DNA from: an uncultured Paracoccaceae bacterium
Lineage (GTDB): Bacteria; Pseudomonadota; Alphaproteobacteria; Rhodobacterales; Rhodobacteraceae
Direction: 5' to 3'
NCBI GenBank assembly: GCA_937864535.1
Contig: CALMJS010000012.1
Span: 1 to 64,000 of the forward strand
DNA length: 64,000 nt
Part shown: positions 28,648 through 38,902 of the stretch, in pieces
How positions within the stretch are numbered: position 1 is the stretch's first letter
Layout of the letters: each line of letters opens with the position of its first letter
Translations under genes and position numbers: made by a program
Notes under the pieces: model-generated
Told to the model about the DNA's origin: nothing
Database searches by the model: none
What the model saw: only the letters and a program-made list of their open reading frames with translations

Positions 28648-29589
28648 GGCGGCCAGGTCTTCTGACGGGCTGAACATCGTTGTCAGCGACAGGTAATCCC
28701 CGACCGCATCACACGCAGGCATAGTCAGCGTCAGATCGACCGCAGCGGGGTTTTGACCGGGCCGGAAATCCAGGCTCTGCGCAGAAATGTCCTGACCGCA
28801 GTTTGCCGCCGTAATCTCCAGTTCCACGGTCAGATCGACGCTGGGACCCTGTACCGGCACCGAATAGACCTGCGCCAATTGCGGCGCAAAGGCTTGGTCA
28901 TCGCCAAGGGTCACCAGTGTCCCGACGCTCGATCCAGTTGCGCCAGCAAAGACATGTCCGGCGTCGGCAAAGCCGGCACCATTCTCAAAGGCATGCAGGG
29001 CCACTCCGGTATCGCCCTGCCATTGCAGAACTGCCCGGTGAAACAGCGGGAAATCGGGGACCACAGTCGTCGCGACAGCCGTCAGGCCATTGTCAAACGC
29101 AGCAATAAAGACAGCATCGATGGCCAAGGCCGGAACTTCGACAGATAGCAGCCCGTCTCGATCCGTTTCCGCCGTGAACATCATGCCCTGATGGTGGATC
29201 GTCAGGCGGCTACCGGGCGCGCAAATCGCATCCACAGACAATGTCACCATAGCATTGTCCGCAGGGACAGCGATCATCACGGGATCACATTCGGCCCCAT
29301 GTTCCAGCGCGACGCCAAACGCCTGATCCGGCGAGGCGGCCGCCACGAATACCGGCGTCACAGGGTGCAAGTCAGGCTCGAACGGAGACGGGAGGTGAAC
29401 CTCGGCCTCCGAAACAGCCACGGCGTTCAACATGGGGCTCTGGGTCATCGCGACAATTTCTGGCGCAGAGGGGACAACCTCTTTGCTATAGCGCTCGGCC
29501 AGTGCATCACCATTTTGCATAAAGAAACCCACAGCCAGAGCCGTCAGAAACGTCCCCCCCGCGAGTACAATCTTGCCAAATCGTGCCAT
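28639..29589 (-). CDS. Envelope protein of unknown function next to secA
   Basis: 316 residues from the ATG at 29589, which has GGGGGA upstream; the 14-codon longer ORF start is rejected. The N-terminus MARFGKIVLAGGTFLTALAV is one hydrophobic segment, either a signal anchor or signal peptide. The remainder is rich in small and acidic residues with beta-strand-like alternation (for example SRLTIHHQGMMFTAETDRDG). Cysteines occur in GAECDPVM, DAICAPGS, AANCGQD and MPACDAVG, which suggests disulfides and a periplasmic position. I do not recognise the family. It lies downstream of secA on the same strand, behind a terminator-like hairpin. Confidence 0.8.
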   Translation of the reverse strand: MARFGKIVLAGGTFLTALAVGFFMQNGDALAERYSKEVVPSAPEIVAMTQSPMLNAVAVSEAEVHLPSPFEPDLHPVTPVFVAAASPDQAFGVALEHGAECDPVMIAVPADNAMVTLSVDAICAPGSRLTIHHQGMMFTAETDRDGLLSVEVPALAIDAVFIAAFDNGLTAVATTVVPDFPLFHRAVLQWQGDTGVALHAFENGAGFADAGHVFAGATGSSVGTLVTLGDDQAFAPQLAQVYSVPVQGPSVDLTVELEITAANCGQDISAQSLDFRPGQNPAAVDLTLTMPACDAVGDYLSLTTMFSPSEDLAALQ

Positions 29590-29710
29590 CGAATCCCCCA
29601 ACCAGATCTTTGACAGCTGGAAGGATCGCACCGGATGATGGTTCAGGCAGGACCGACGCGTGTCATGTTTCGGGCCAGATTGTGGCCGGGTCGCCGCATT
29701 TCAAACAGTT

Positions 29711-29737
29711 GGGGCGCCACCCTGTGAGTGACGCCCC
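29711..29737 (-). terminator. Terminator-like hairpin after secA
   Basis: GGGGCG at 29711-29716 pairs with CGCCCC at 29732-29737, reinforced by CAC/GTG inside. On the minus strand it follows the secA stop by 6 nt. Only a weak T-run (CTGTTT) follows, so termination may be partial. Confidence 0.55.
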
Positions 29738-29743
29738 TAATCC

Positions 29744-32440
29744 TTAGAACTTGCCGTGGCAGTGCTTGAACTTTTCGCCCGACCCACAGGGGCACGGATC
29801 GTTGCGACCCGGATTGCCCCAAGTATTGGGGTCCGTTTCATCAAACCCGGGCTTGGCCTCCGGCTTTGGTTCTTCGACAATTGCCGGAGCGGCGGCGGCG
29901 GCCTGAGCAGCGCGCTGTTGTTCCAGATACTGCTGGATCAACTGCTGCTGTTGTTCGGCTGTCATCGGCTGAACCTTGGACAGTTTCTGCGTCACGTCGG
30001 TGCGCAGACCATCCAGCAGGTTTTCAAACAGCTGGAAAGCTTCGGTCTTGTATTCGTTCAACGGATCGCGCTGTGCATAGCCACGGAACCCAACGACCGA
30101 CCGCAGATGTTCGAGCCGCAGCAGGTGATCGCGCCACTTGCCATCGATGGTTTGCAGCAGGATTTGCTTTTCCAACTGGCGCATCACGTCAGCGGTAAAG
30201 GCAGCAGTCTTGTCAGCCATCATCTTATCAGCGGCTTCGACGATGCGATCGCGCAGAATGGCGTCGTCGACGCCTTCTTCCTCGGCCCATTTGATGATCG
30301 GCAGATCGAGGTACAATTTTTCGATCACGGCGGCATAGAGGCCGTTCACGTCCCACTGGTCAGCATAGCTGCGTTCGGGAATGAACTGGTCGATCAGATC
30401 TTCGATCACTTCGTTGCGCATATCATCGACGATCTCGGACAGGTCCTGCGCTTCCATGATTTCGCGGCGCTGCTTGAATATCACCTTACGCTGATCGTTC
30501 ATCACGTCGTCGAACTTGAGCAGCTGCTTACGGATGTCAAAGTTGCGACCTTCGACCTTGGCCTGCGCCCGCTCCAGCGACTTGTTCACCCAAGGATGGA
30601 TGATCGCCTCGCCCTCTTTCATGCCCAGCGACGACAGAACCTTGTCCAGACGTTCCGATCCGAAAATGCGCATCAGATCGTCTTCGAGCGAGAGGAAGAA
30701 CACCGAACGACCCGGGTCGCCCTGACGGCCCGAACGACCGCGCAGCTGGTTGTCGATACGGCGGGATTCATGGCGCTCTGTTGCCAGAACGAACAGACCG
30801 CCAGCGGCCTTTACAGCCTCTTCGTCGGATTTATGCGCGGCTTCGATCTGGGCGCGCACTTCGTCCGGGTGTGCGTCAGGGTTGGCAGCGATAGCCTCCA
30901 TCACCTTGAATTCGACGTTGCCGCCCAATTTGATGTCGGTCCCGCGGCCCGCCATGTTGGTGGCGATGGTCACCGCGCCCAGTTTACCGGCGTCGGCGAC
31001 GATCTGCGCTTCTTGTTCGTGCTGACGGGCGTTCAGAACGTTGTGCGTGATCTTGGCCTCGGTCAGCAACCGCGACAGCATCTCGGACTTTTCAATCGAA
31101 GTCGTGCCGACCAGAATCGGCTGCTGTTTTTCGTGTGCCTTTTGGATTTCGCGCACGACGGCCTGATATTTTTCAGCCGTAGTCCGGTAGACTTGGTCGT
31201 GCTCATCCTTGCGGGCGACGGGGCGGTTGGTCGGCACCTCGACCACACCCAGCCGGTAAATTTCCATGAATTCATCGGCTTCGGTCATGGCGGTACCGGT
31301 CATACCGCCCAGTTTGTCATAGAGGCGGAAATAGTTCTGGAAGGTCACGCTGGCCAAGGTGACGTTTTCCGGCTGGATCGACACGCGTTCCTTGGCTTCG
31401 ATGGCCTGATGCAAACCGTCCGACAGCCGGCGGCCATGCATCATACGGCCCGTAAATTCATCAATCAGGACGATATTGCCATCGCGAACGATGTAGTCTT
31501 TGTCCTTGGTGAACAGTTTATGCGCCCGTAGGCCTTGGTTCACGTGGTGAACGATGGTCGTGCTCTCAGGATCATAGAGCGTGTTTTCGGACGGCAGGAT
31601 GCCAGCCGCATGCAATCGCTGTTCGAGGAACTCGTTGCCTTCGTCGGTAAAGGTCACCTGACGGGTTTTCTCGTCGATGGTAAAATGCGACTCGGACAGT
31701 TCCGGGATCAGAGCATCCACAGCGATATAGAGCTGCGACCGGTCCTGCGCAGGACCAGAGATGATCAGCGGCGTGCGGGCCTCGTCCACGAGGATCGAGT
31801 CGACTTCGTCAACGATCGCGAAATAGTGGTCGCGCTGCATGATCTGCGACAGCTCGGACTTCATGTTGTCGCGCAGGTAGTCAAAGCCGAGTTCGTTGTT
31901 GGTCGCATAGGTGATATCGCAGGCATAGGCGGCCTGCTTTTCCGGCTCGGGCTGCTGCGGGACCACGATGCCTGTCGTCATACCCAGTGCGCCGTAAACC
32001 TTGCTCATCCATTCGGCGTCGCGACGGGCCAGATAGTCGTTCACCGTCACAACGTGGACACCGCGCCCGACCAGCGCGTTCAAATAGGCCGGGAAAGTCG
32101 CAACCAGCGTTTTACCTTCGCCGGTCTTCATTTCCGAAATATTGCCCTGATGCAGGAAAATCCCGCCCATCAACTGCACGTCGAATGCCCGCAGACCCAA
32201 GGCCCGTTTGGCAGCTTCGCGGCAGTTCGCAAAGGCTTCGGGCAGGAGCGCATCCAGATCTTCGCCCTTGGCAATGCGATCCTTGAATTCAAGAGTTTTC
32301 TCTTTCAGCCCGTCGTCGGACAGTTTTTCAAACTCAGGTTCCAGCGCATTGATTTTGGCGATCAGGGAACGGGTCGCTTTGACCTTGCGATCATTCGCAG
32401 TGCCAAAAACCTTTTTCGCCAGCGTTCCAAATCCCAACAT
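29744..32440 (-). CDS. secA: Preprotein translocase ATPase SecA
   Basis: 898 residues, full length. Motor domain motifs: [17 protein letters not shown] (Walker A) near residue 103, [20 protein letters not shown] near 208, [13 protein letters not shown] near 495 and [10 protein letters not shown] near 565. The C-terminus has the zinc-binding SEC-C motif [19 protein letters not shown], which contacts SecB and the ribosome. SecA drives protein export through SecYEG. Candidate promoters (see separate entries) and a small hairpin lie in the leader. It is divergent from a periplasmic foldase. Confidence 0.99.
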   Translation of the reverse strand: MLGFGTLAKKVFGTANDRKVKATRSLIAKINALEPEFEKLSDDGLKEKTLEFKDRIAKGEDLDALLPEAFANCREAAKRALGLRAFDVQLMGGIFLHQGNISEMKTGEGKTLVATFPAYLNALVGRGVHVVTVNDYLARRDAEWMSKVYGALGMTTGIVVPQQPEPEKQAAYACDITYATNNELGFDYLRDNMKSELSQIMQRDHYFAIVDEVDSILVDEARTPLIISGPAQDRSQLYIAVDALIPELSESHFTIDEKTRQVTFTDEGNEFLEQRLHAAGILPSENTLYDPESTTIVHHVNQGLRAHKLFTKDKDYIVRDGNIVLIDEFTGRMMHGRRLSDGLHQAIEAKERVSIQPENVTLASVTFQNYFRLYDKLGGMTGTAMTEADEFMEIYRLGVVEVPTNRPVARKDEHDQVYRTTAEKYQAVVREIQKAHEKQQPILVGTTSIEKSEMLSRLLTEAKITHNVLNARQHEQEAQIVADAGKLGAVTIATNMAGRGTDIKLGGNVEFKVMEAIAANPDAHPDEVRAQIEAAHKSDEEAVKAAGGLFVLATERHESRRIDNQLRGRSGRQGDPGRSVFFLSLEDDLMRIFGSERLDKVLSSLGMKEGEAIIHPWVNKSLERAQAKVEGRNFDIRKQLLKFDDVMNDQRKVIFKQRREIMEAQDLSEIVDDMRNEVIEDLIDQFIPERSYADQWDVNGLYAAVIEKLYLDLPIIKWAEEEGVDDAILRDRIVEAADKMMADKTAAFTADVMRQLEKQILLQTIDGKWRDHLLRLEHLRSVVGFRGYAQRDPLNEYKTEAFQLFENLLDGLRTDVTQKLSKVQPMTAEQQQQLIQQYLEQQRAAQAAAAAPAIVEEPKPEAKPGFDETDPNTWGNPGRNDPCPCGSGEKFKHCHGKF

Positions 32441-32452
32441 GTTCTCTCCGCG

Positions 32453-32509
32453 CCCCTACATTAGGGGTCTAATGACGTCGATATGATGAGGAGGTTGCTT
32501 GTCCGTCAA
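32453..32509 (-). promoter_or_regulatory. secA leader: proximal promoter and start-adjacent hairpin
   Basis: On the minus strand TTGACG (32504-32509) and TCATAT (32481-32486) are 17 nt apart. Downstream, CCCCTA-ATG-TAGGGG (32453-32467) is a perfect 6-bp hairpin with a 3-nt loop. It ends about 12 nt before the secA ATG, abutting the SD GGAGAG, so it could influence ribosome access. Confidence 0.45.
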
Positions 32510-32560
32510 AGCGTCATTGCCTAAACAGGGACCAAGACGGCCCCCTCGGAGCCAGTAAGC

Positions 32561-32589
32561 GATGTAAGGGGAGGGTCTTGAAGTGTCAA
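32561..32589 (-). promoter_or_regulatory. Distal candidate promoter of secA
   Basis: A perfect TTGACA (minus strand, 32584-32589) is 17 nt from TACATC (32561-32566). It lies near the start of the divergent isomerase gene, so the two genes share regulatory space. Confidence 0.4.
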
Positions 32590-32626
32590 CGCTGTGGGCC
32601 TCTGCGCCTCAATCAGGAACGAATTT

Positions 32627-33484
32627 ATGAACAAAATTGCTTCTTTTGCCGCAACCAGCTTGCTCGCCATGATGGCGGTAACGGCAAATGCTCAGGACGC
32701 AGCAGTAGACCTGCCGTCGGTCGACACGGTGGTCGCCACAGTCAACGGAACCGATATCACCGTCGGTCAACTGCTGGTCGCCCGCGCCCAGCTGCCGCAG
32801 CAGTATCAGTCGCTCCCGGCTGATGTGCTGTTCGACGGTCTGGTCCAGCAATTGATCCAGCAGAACCTGCTGGCCGAACAGGTAGAAGACCTGCCGCTCC
32901 GCGCACAAGTGGAACTGGATCTGAACACGCTGTCGATCAAGGCTGGCGTTGGCATTGCCGATCTGTCGGCCGAACTCGTCACCGACGAGGCCATTCAGGC
33001 CGCCTATGACGAAATGTTCGCGGAATTCGCACCGGAAACCGAATTCAACGCCTCGCACATTCTGGTTGCCACCGAGGAAGAAGCCATCGCCGCCAAGGCC
33101 CGTATCGACGCTGGCGAAGATTTCGCAGCCGTCGCCGCAGAACTGTCGCAGGATGGCTCGGCTGCCAATGGCGGCAATCTGGGTTGGTTCGGCAAGGGCA
33201 TGATGGTCGAGCCCTTCGAAGCTGCTGTTCTGGCTCTGGAGCCGGGTGCCGTATCCGAGCCGGTGCAAACCCAGTTCGGCTGGCACATCGTCAAACTGTT
33301 GGAGAGCCGCCCGACCGAAAAGCCGGCGCTGGAAACCGTGCGCGATCAATTGGCCCAGCAGGTCCAGCAGCAGGCCATCGACGCCCGTCTGGCCGAGCTT
33401 GAAGCCGACGCTGACATCACCCGCGCCGAAGCTGGCAGCATCGACCCGAACGTTCTGACCCACATCGAACTGTTGGACCAGTAA
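32627..33484 (+). CDS. Periplasmic peptidylprolyl isomerase (PpiC/parvulin type)
   Basis: 285 residues from the ATG at 32627 with AGGAAC upstream; the 11-codon longer ORF start is rejected. A Sec signal peptide ([20 protein letters not shown]) probably ends at ANAQ. A SurA-like N-terminal helical region follows. The parvulin domain spans about residues 140-235 with [39 protein letters not shown] and [12 protein letters not shown]. Such proteins assist folding of exported and outer-membrane proteins. The gene is divergent from secA, an apt functional pairing, and 4 nt upstream of argJ. Confidence 0.92.
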   Translation: MNKIASFAATSLLAMMAVTANAQDAAVDLPSVDTVVATVNGTDITVGQLLVARAQLPQQYQSLPADVLFDGLVQQLIQQNLLAEQVEDLPLRAQVELDLNTLSIKAGVGIADLSAELVTDEAIQAAYDEMFAEFAPETEFNASHILVATEEEAIAAKARIDAGEDFAAVAAELSQDGSAANGGNLGWFGKGMMVEPFEAAVLALEPGAVSEPVQTQFGWHIVKLLESRPTEKPALETVRDQLAQQVQQQAIDARLAELEADADITRAEAGSIDPNVLTHIELLDQ

Positions 33485-33488
33485 TCAC

Positions 33489-34703
33489 ATGCCCCTTTCT
33501 CCGCTTGCTCCTGCCGCTTTCCCTGACCTGCCGGTGATTGAAGGCGTGCGTTTTGCCTCTGCTATGGCAGGTGTGAAATACCAGAACCGGACCGACGTTA
33601 TGTTGGCCGAACTGGCCGAAGGCAGCACCGTCGCCGGTGTCTTTACCCGCTCGGCCACTCGTTCCGCTAACGTGCTGGATTGTCAGGCCAAAAACGGCAA
33701 GACGCAGGCGGGTCGGGCCGCGATTATTGTAAACTCGGGCAACTCGAATGCCTTTACGGGTGGGCGCGGCGTCGAAGCCGTGGCCGCCCTGTGTGCCGGC
33801 GTTTCCGAACAGACCGGCATCGCTGCGGACCGGATTTTCACCTCGTCCACTGGTGTGATCGGTGAACCCCTGCCCTACGAACGCATCACCGCCAAGATCG
33901 GCGAGCTGAGCGCGAACCTGAGCGCTGACGGCATTGCTGGCGCGGCCAAGGCGATCATGACCACCGACACCTTCCCCAAGGGATCTGCGGCAGAAATCAC
34001 CGTTGATGGTAAGCCCGTTCGGATCGCAGGCATCGCCAAGGGATCTGGGATGATCGCCCCGGACATGGCAACGATGCTGGTTTACATCTTTACCGACGCC
34101 CTGATCGGCTATGAGGCGCTACAGGCGGTTCTGTCGGGCCTGACCGATAAGACATTCAACTGCATCACCGTGGACAGCGATACGTCGACCTCTGACACAC
34201 TGGTCATGGGGGCAACCGGCGCCTCTGGCGTCGATGTCACCGGCAACGCGGACTTTACCGCCGCGCTGCACAAGGTCATGCTCGACCTGTCGCATCAGGT
34301 CATCCGTGACGGTGAAGGCGCGACCAAGTTCGTTGAAATCCAGGTCACCGGGGCTGCCGACGACGCCGATGCTAAACGCGTCGGGATGTCGATTGCGAAC
34401 TCGCCCTTGGTCAAGACCGCCATCGCCGGCGAGGATGCCAACTGGGGCCGGATCGTTGCGGCTGTCGGGAAATCCGGCGCGGCTGCAGATCGCGACAAAC
34501 TGTCGATTCGGTTTGGCGACATCACCGTTGCGGAAAACGGCTGGCGTGCGCCCAACTACTCCGAAGCCGACACCAGCGCCTATATGAAGCGTCAAGAGTT
34601 GGTGATCGGAGTCGATCTGGGGATCGGAACCGGCGCATCGACGGTTTGGACCTGCGATTTGACCTATGAATACATCCGCATCAACGCGGATTACCGCTCG
34701 TGA
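33489..34703 (+). CDS. argJ: Bifunctional ornithine acetyltransferase / N-acetylglutamate synthase
   Basis: 404 residues. Transfers the acetyl group from N-acetylornithine to glutamate, closing the cyclic arginine pathway, and may also use acetyl-CoA. The self-cleavage region GSGMIAPDMATMLVYIFTDA near residue 190 contains the nucleophilic threonine that becomes the N-terminus of the beta chain. Also typical are IIVNSGNSNAFTG near 80 and the C-terminal TCDLTYEYIRINADYRS. It overlaps mutT by 4 nt (GTGA). argG, of the same pathway, is at 60.9 kb. Confidence 0.97.
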   Translation: MPLSPLAPAAFPDLPVIEGVRFASAMAGVKYQNRTDVMLAELAEGSTVAGVFTRSATRSANVLDCQAKNGKTQAGRAAIIVNSGNSNAFTGGRGVEAVAALCAGVSEQTGIAADRIFTSSTGVIGEPLPYERITAKIGELSANLSADGIAGAAKAIMTTDTFPKGSAAEITVDGKPVRIAGIAKGSGMIAPDMATMLVYIFTDALIGYEALQAVLSGLTDKTFNCITVDSDTSTSDTLVMGATGASGVDVTGNADFTAALHKVMLDLSHQVIRDGEGATKFVEIQVTGAADDADAKRVGMSIANSPLVKTAIAGEDANWGRIVAAVGKSGAAADRDKLSIRFGDITVAENGWRAPNYSEADTSAYMKRQELVIGVDLGIGTGASTVWTCDLTYEYIRINADYRS

Positions 34704-35104
34704 GTCGCAAGGTCATTCTGGTATCAGCGGTCGCGCTCATCGATGTCGATGGGCGCGTACTGCTGGCACAACGGCCGGAGGGTAAATCTCTGGCCGGGCT
34801 CTGGGAGTTTCCCGGCGGCAAGGTCGAACCGGGTGAAACCCCCGAAGAGGCGCTCATTCGGGAACTGCACGAAGAGTTGGGGATCGAAACCTGGAACTCT
34901 TGCCTCGCGCCGCTGACCTTTGCGAGCCATAGCTACGATGACTTTCACCTTTTGATGCCGCTCTTCGCTTGCAGGCGCTGGAATGGCACCCCGCAAGGCC
35001 GCGAGGGGCAGACCCTCAAATGGGTCAGGGCGCAGGATTTGCGCGATTACCCCATGCCGCCGGCTGATATACCATTGATACCGATACTCCGCGATTGGCT
35101 CTAG
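34700..35104 (+). CDS. mutT: 8-oxo-dGTP diphosphatase (NUDIX)
   Basis: 134 residues, the typical length of MutT. The NUDIX box is complete: GGKVEPGETPEEALIRELHE-ELG near residue 38. It is preceded by LLAQRPEGKSLAGLWEFPGG, typical of MutT rather than other NUDIX enzymes. It hydrolyses oxidised guanine nucleotides to prevent misincorporation. The start is a GTG overlapping the argJ stop as GTGA, so translation is coupled. Confidence 0.93.
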   Translation: MSRKVILVSAVALIDVDGRVLLAQRPEGKSLAGLWEFPGGKVEPGETPEEALIRELHEELGIETWNSCLAPLTFASHSYDDFHLLMPLFACRRWNGTPQGREGQTLKWVRAQDLRDYPMPPADIPLIPILRDWL

Positions 35105-35183
35105 CGTCTCTCCTCTCGCGCTAAGGTGGTTCGTCACTCTCTGTGATATTCTGGAGGGGTTAACCAGAGCGGAGTGTTCCACA

Positions 35184-35315
35184 ATGTATCAAACGATCAC
35201 CATCGGTAGCAGCCTATCGATCCAAGGCATTTTCGTTTCAAACGCACCGGATGGACGCGTGGTGATTCGGGTCGATGATCGGACATTTGTCGGAAAACCA
35301 GTCAGAAAAGCCTGA
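35184..35315 (+). CDS. 43-residue protein of unknown function, paralogue A
   Basis: Absent from the ORF track because of its length. ATG at 35184 with GCGGAG upstream gives a 43-residue product beginning MYQTITIGSSLSIQGIFV. It aligns without gaps with the product of the next small gene, 18 of 43 positions identical (T-I-T, G-S, S, Q-G, F-V, G-R, G-K-P), and most other core positions are I/V/L exchanges. That pattern shows selection on protein sequence. The strand-like hydrophobic alternation and glycine turns suggest a tiny four-stranded beta protein; there is no signal peptide or membrane segment. A GATATTCT-type -10 may lie about 45 nt upstream. Family not recognised. Confidence 0.8.
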   Translation: MYQTITIGSSLSIQGIFVSNAPDGRVVIRVDDRTFVGKPVRKA

Positions 35316-35390
35316 CCGCGCTGATAAAAACGGTCTCTTTTGCCTATATTTGTAACGCCGCACCGCAGAAACGTTACAATGTGTCAAGAG

Positions 35391-35419
35391 TATGACGGTT
35401 TTTCTATGCATCCTATAAT
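35391..35419 (+). promoter_or_regulatory. Candidate promoter of small gene B
   Basis: A consensus TATAAT at 35414-35419 with TATGAC 17 nt upstream (35391-35396) lies 49 nt before the second small gene. The surrounding 150 nt are AT-rich, so paralogue B probably has its own transcript. Confidence 0.45.
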
Positions 35420-35467
35420 TGTTGGTGCTACAAAAAGCTTAGCGATTAAGCTGAAAGGTCCGCGAAA

Positions 35468-35599
35468 ATGCTGAAAACGATCACAGTTGGGAGCTGCGTT
35501 TCTGTGCAGGGGCTTTTTGTTCGCCAACTCGATAATGGACGAATCATCGTCGATGTCGGTGGAAAAACCTATGAAGGCAAGCCGGCTTCGCGCCAGTAA
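35468..35599 (+). CDS. 43-residue protein of unknown function, paralogue B
   Basis: Exactly the same length as paralogue A and also missing from the ORF track. ATG at 35468 with AAAGG upstream; the product begins MLKTITVGSCVSVQGLFV and ends GKPASRQ. The shared pattern is TIT-hydrophobic-GS-x2-S-x-QG-x-FV, then GR followed by a hydrophobic strand, a T and GKP. At the DNA level the genes still share the 10-mer AAACGATCAC. It has one cysteine, absent from A. A strong terminator 35 nt downstream closes the unit. Function unknown; calling it real rests on the paralogy, SD, promoter and terminator together. Confidence 0.82.
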   Translation: MLKTITVGSCVSVQGLFVRQLDNGRIIVDVGGKTYEGKPASRQ

Positions 35600-35633
35600 C
35601 CCTTTAATCACTCACGCCAGCCTACCACTCAAT

Positions 35634-35667
35634 AAAAAAACCGGAGCAGGATCTGCTCCGGTTTTTT
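35634..35667. terminator. Bidirectional terminator between small gene B and infB
   Basis: CCGGAGCAG-GAT-CTGCTCCGG is a perfect 9-bp stem with a 3-nt loop. AAAAAAA flanks it on the left and TTTTTT on the right. It can stop transcription from the small gene on the plus strand and from infB on the minus strand. Confidence 0.93.
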
Positions 35668-35694
35668 AATTTTTGCGCCAAAGGAGGCAGCCCG

Positions 35695-38250
35695 TTACAG
35701 GCTGCGCTCGACCTCTTCGCGTTCGAAAATTTCGATGACGTCGCCGGGGCGGATATCATCGTAGTTTTCAAAGGCCATACCGCATTCCTGACCGGAAATG
35801 ACCTCTTTGACTTCGTCCTTAAAGCGCTTGAGGGTCTTGAGCGTACCTTCGTGAATAACCACGTCGTCACGCAGCAAACGCACGCCAGCCGAACGACGCG
35901 CCACGCCTTCGGTGACCAGACAGCCAGCAACCTTGCCAACGTTAGAGACCTTGAACACTTCCTTGATCGCGGCATAGCCGATGAAGTGCTCGCGGACTTC
36001 GGCAGAAAGCAGACCCGAGGCAGCCTTTTTCACGTCGTCCACGAGGTCATAGATCACCGAATAATAGCGGATCTCGACGCCCTTCTGGTTGGCGCTGTTA
36101 CGGGCCGGTGCGTTCGCACGAACGTTAAAGCCGATAACCGGGGCACCCGAGGCTTCGGCCAGACCAATATCGGTTTCGGTGATCGCACCAACACCGTAGT
36201 GCAGGACGCGCACGCGCACTTCGTCGTTGCCGATCTTTTCCATCGCCTGGACGATTGCTTCGGCAGAGCCCTGAACGTCAGCTTTGACCACGATCGGCAG
36301 TTCAGCAACGTTCTGATCGGCTTTGTGCTTGGCCATCAGCTGATCCAGCGTCGTTGCGGCACCGGCTGCTGCACGCTTTTCACGGGCGGCATGGGCACGG
36401 TAGTCCGCGATTTCGCGGGCCTGCGCTTCGGTCTCAACCACGTTCAGCACGTCGCCAGCCTCTGGCGTACCGTTCAGACCCAGCACTTCGACCGGAACCG
36501 ACGGACCGGCTTCTTCGACGCGGTCGCCCTTGTCGTTGATCAGTGCGCGGACCTTGCCCCACTGCTCGCCCACGACAAAGATATCGCCGCGCTTGAGAGT
36601 GCCGTGCTGGACCAGAACGGTCGCAACAGGACCACGGCCCACGTCTAACTGGGCTTCGATGACAGCGCCCTGAGCTGCGCGGTTCGGGTTCGCGGTGAGT
36701 TCCAGAATTTCCGCCTGAAGCGCGATGGCTTCGAGCAGGTTATCCAGACCCATGCGGGTTTTGGCCGAAACTTCGACGGTCTGGACGTCGCCGCCCATCT
36801 CTTCGACAACCACTTCGTGTTGCAGCAGGTCTGTGCGTACCTTGGTCGGGTTCGCATCCGGCTTGTCACACTTGTTGATGGCGACGATCATCGGAACCTG
36901 CGCGGCCTTGGCATGCGCAATGGCTTCGACGGTCTGCGGCATCACGGCGTCATCGGCGGCAACAACCAGCACCACGATATCCGTGACCTGAGCACCGCGA
37001 GCCCGCATCGAGGTAAACGCAGCGTGGCCCGGCGTATCGAGGAACGACAGAACCGATCCCGATTCGGTCGTGACCTGATAGGCACCGATGTGCTGGGTGA
37101 TCCCGCCAGCTTCGCCGGACACAACGTTCGCCTGACGGATCGCGTCGAGAAGCGAGGTCTTGCCGTGGTCAACGTGACCCATGATCGTGATAACCGGCGG
37201 ACGCGGCAGCAGGTTTTCGGGCTTGTCGACTTCGGTCTCGATCGCCTGTTCTACGTCGGAGTCAGACACACGCTGCACGCGGTGGCCGAATTCCTCGATG
37301 ATCAGTTCGGCGGTATCGGCGTCGATCGACTGGTTCTGGGTGGCCATAATGCCGTTCTGCATCAGGACCTTGACCACGTCAGCCACACGCTCGGCCATCC
37401 GGTTTGCCAGTTCGGCAACCGTGATCGCTTCGGGCAGCTGGACGTCACGCACGATCTTTTCGCGCTGTTGCTGACCGCCCATCGCCTTTTGACGAGCACG
37501 CTCTTGTTTGCGCTTCATCGCGGCCATCGAACGTTGACGACCACCTTCGCCACCGGCGAGAGCGTCATTGAGCGACAGCTTGCCCGAACGACGGTTGTCA
37601 CCTTCGCGGCCCGGCTTGGCCTTGACGACCTTTTCGCCACGCGCGTCGCCGCGATCGCGGTCAACCTTGCGCGGACCGGTCGAGGCGACATCACCACCCG
37701 CCGTCGTGCCGCGACGGTCATCACCGGCTGCCTGAGGGGCAGCCTGCTGGGTCGCAGCGGGCGCCTGACGCGCGGGCTTGGGTTCGACTTCTTTGGCCTT
37801 GCGCTCGGCAGCGATACGGACAGCTTCTTCAGCTTCCTTTGCCTTGCGCTCTTCTTCTTCCTGCTTGGCACGCAGCGCTTCTTCGCGCTCACGTTCCTCG
37901 CGTTCTTTGGCTTCCACCTCTAGCCGGCGACGCTCGCGCTCTTCTTCGCGGGCCTTTTCGTCGGCTTCGCGCTTAGCGGCTTCGTCGGCTTCGCGGGCCT
38001 TGGCCATCGCCAAGGCTTTCATCCGGCGTTCCAGTTCGGCATCAGAAATGCCGGCCGGGCGCTTGGACGGATCCCCAGCCAGCGGAGACCCGCCAGCGGG
38101 CTTGGCTCCGCCGGGCTTGGGTACAACAACCCGCTTGCGCTTGGTTTCCACCACGACATTCTTGGTCCGGCCGTGGCTGAAGCTTTGCTTCACGTTTCCA
38201 GAGCCGCCGCTACGAATGCCAAGGGGTTTTTTACCGTCGTTATCGCTCAT
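35695..38250 (-). CDS. infB: Translation initiation factor IF-2
   Basis: 851 residues. Roughly 250 N-terminal residues are rich in Lys, Arg, Glu and Ala, forming a charged coiled region as is usual in IF-2. The GTPase domain follows, with P-loop [15 protein letters not shown] near residue 357, [17 protein letters not shown] near 402 and [10 protein letters not shown] (G4) near 458. C-terminal beta-barrel domains end [14 protein letters not shown]-2 positions initiator tRNA on the 30S subunit. It overlaps ylxR by 4 nt (ATGA) and is the last gene of the rimP operon, closed by the bidirectional terminator. Confidence 0.98.
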   Translation of the reverse strand: MSDNDGKKPLGIRSGGSGNVKQSFSHGRTKNVVVETKRKRVVVPKPGGAKPAGGSPLAGDPSKRPAGISDAELERRMKALAMAKAREADEAAKREADEKAREEERERRRLEVEAKEREEREREEALRAKQEEEERKAKEAEEAVRIAAERKAKEVEPKPARQAPAATQQAAPQAAGDDRRGTTAGGDVASTGPRKVDRDRGDARGEKVVKAKPGREGDNRRSGKLSLNDALAGGEGGRQRSMAAMKRKQERARQKAMGGQQQREKIVRDVQLPEAITVAELANRMAERVADVVKVLMQNGIMATQNQSIDADTAELIIEEFGHRVQRVSDSDVEQAIETEVDKPENLLPRPPVITIMGHVDHGKTSLLDAIRQANVVSGEAGGITQHIGAYQVTTESGSVLSFLDTPGHAAFTSMRARGAQVTDIVVLVVAADDAVMPQTVEAIAHAKAAQVPMIVAINKCDKPDANPTKVRTDLLQHEVVVEEMGGDVQTVEVSAKTRMGLDNLLEAIALQAEILELTANPNRAAQGAVIEAQLDVGRGPVATVLVQHGTLKRGDIFVVGEQWGKVRALINDKGDRVEEAGPSVPVEVLGLNGTPEAGDVLNVVETEAQAREIADYRAHAAREKRAAAGAATTLDQLMAKHKADQNVAELPIVVKADVQGSAEAIVQAMEKIGNDEVRVRVLHYGVGAITETDIGLAEASGAPVIGFNVRANAPARNSANQKGVEIRYYSVIYDLVDDVKKAASGLLSAEVREHFIGYAAIKEVFKVSNVGKVAGCLVTEGVARRSAGVRLLRDDVVIHEGTLKTLKRFKDEVKEVISGQECGMAFENYDDIRPGDVIEIFEREEVERSL

Positions 38251-38882
38251 CTAGCTACTTTTTCCTTTCCGGTGGACCCATTTCCACCGTCAGTTTCGCG
38301 CAAGCCTTTCAGCTTTGCGGCTTCCTCTACAACACGATCGCTGAGTCCGCCAGTCGCGAGCGCGCCATGTATCACACTTTGCCGTCCGAAAGCCAAACCC
38401 AATTCCTGAGACGTCAGGCAATCGAAGTATCTGGCGCCCTGCGGCGTCCACAGTTTGGCCTTGCCACGGGATGACCCGTCATCGGCCTGTAGCAGCACAC
38501 GGACATTCTCACCGCCCGCCAGCCAACCTTTGACCTTTTCAAACCCGCAAACGGCTATGCCGGATTTACGCGCCAGAGCGATCAGATCAGCAACACGCCG
38601 GACGAGTTGACGTTCAACCTCGTCGGCCAGACCGTCGGGAACCTTGACCGCCATCTTTGCGGATCGGGAAAACTGCCCTTTGGTGGCCTGTTCAAGTATG
38701 GCGCGGTCTGCAGTCACCCACATCCCGCGGCCCGGTAGTTTTTCTAGAACGTCAGGGATAACCGTCCCGTCCGGTCCGACAACGAACCGGATCAAACCGG
38801 CCTTGGGCCCAATCTCGCCAGTGACGATGCACTTGCGTTCTGGGTCCAGTGCCCTGTCGTTATGTTTACCCCCACGAGTCAT
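38247..38882 (-). CDS. ylxR: YlxR (DUF448) and L7Ae-like RNA-binding fusion protein
   Basis: 211 residues. The N-terminal YlxR domain contains [20 protein letters not shown] near residue 16 and [16 protein letters not shown] near 48, matching the GRGxYV-type signature. The following ~90 residues ([20 protein letters not shown]) resemble a ribosomal L7Ae/L30e fold. Known as an RNA-binding protein of the nusA-infB operon; some YlxR relatives act in RNase P regulation. It lies 20 nt after nusA and overlaps infB by 4 nt. Confidence 0.92.
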   Translation of the reverse strand: MTRGGKHNDRALDPERKCIVTGEIGPKAGLIRFVVGPDGTVIPDVLEKLPGRGMWVTADRAILEQATKGQFSRSAKMAVKVPDGLADEVERQLVRRVADLIALARKSGIAVCGFEKVKGWLAGGENVRVLLQADDGSSRGKAKLWTPQGARYFDCLTSQELGLAFGRQSVIHGALATGGLSDRVVEEAAKLKGLRETDGGNGSTGKEKVAR

Positions 38883-38902
38883 TTTTCAAGGTTGCGAGGA
38901 AA

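Noticed and set aside
29756-31531. 591-codon ORF antisense to secA, with similar cases opposite infB and nusA
   Set aside because: Same cause; the sense genes have complete domain sets and correct lengths.
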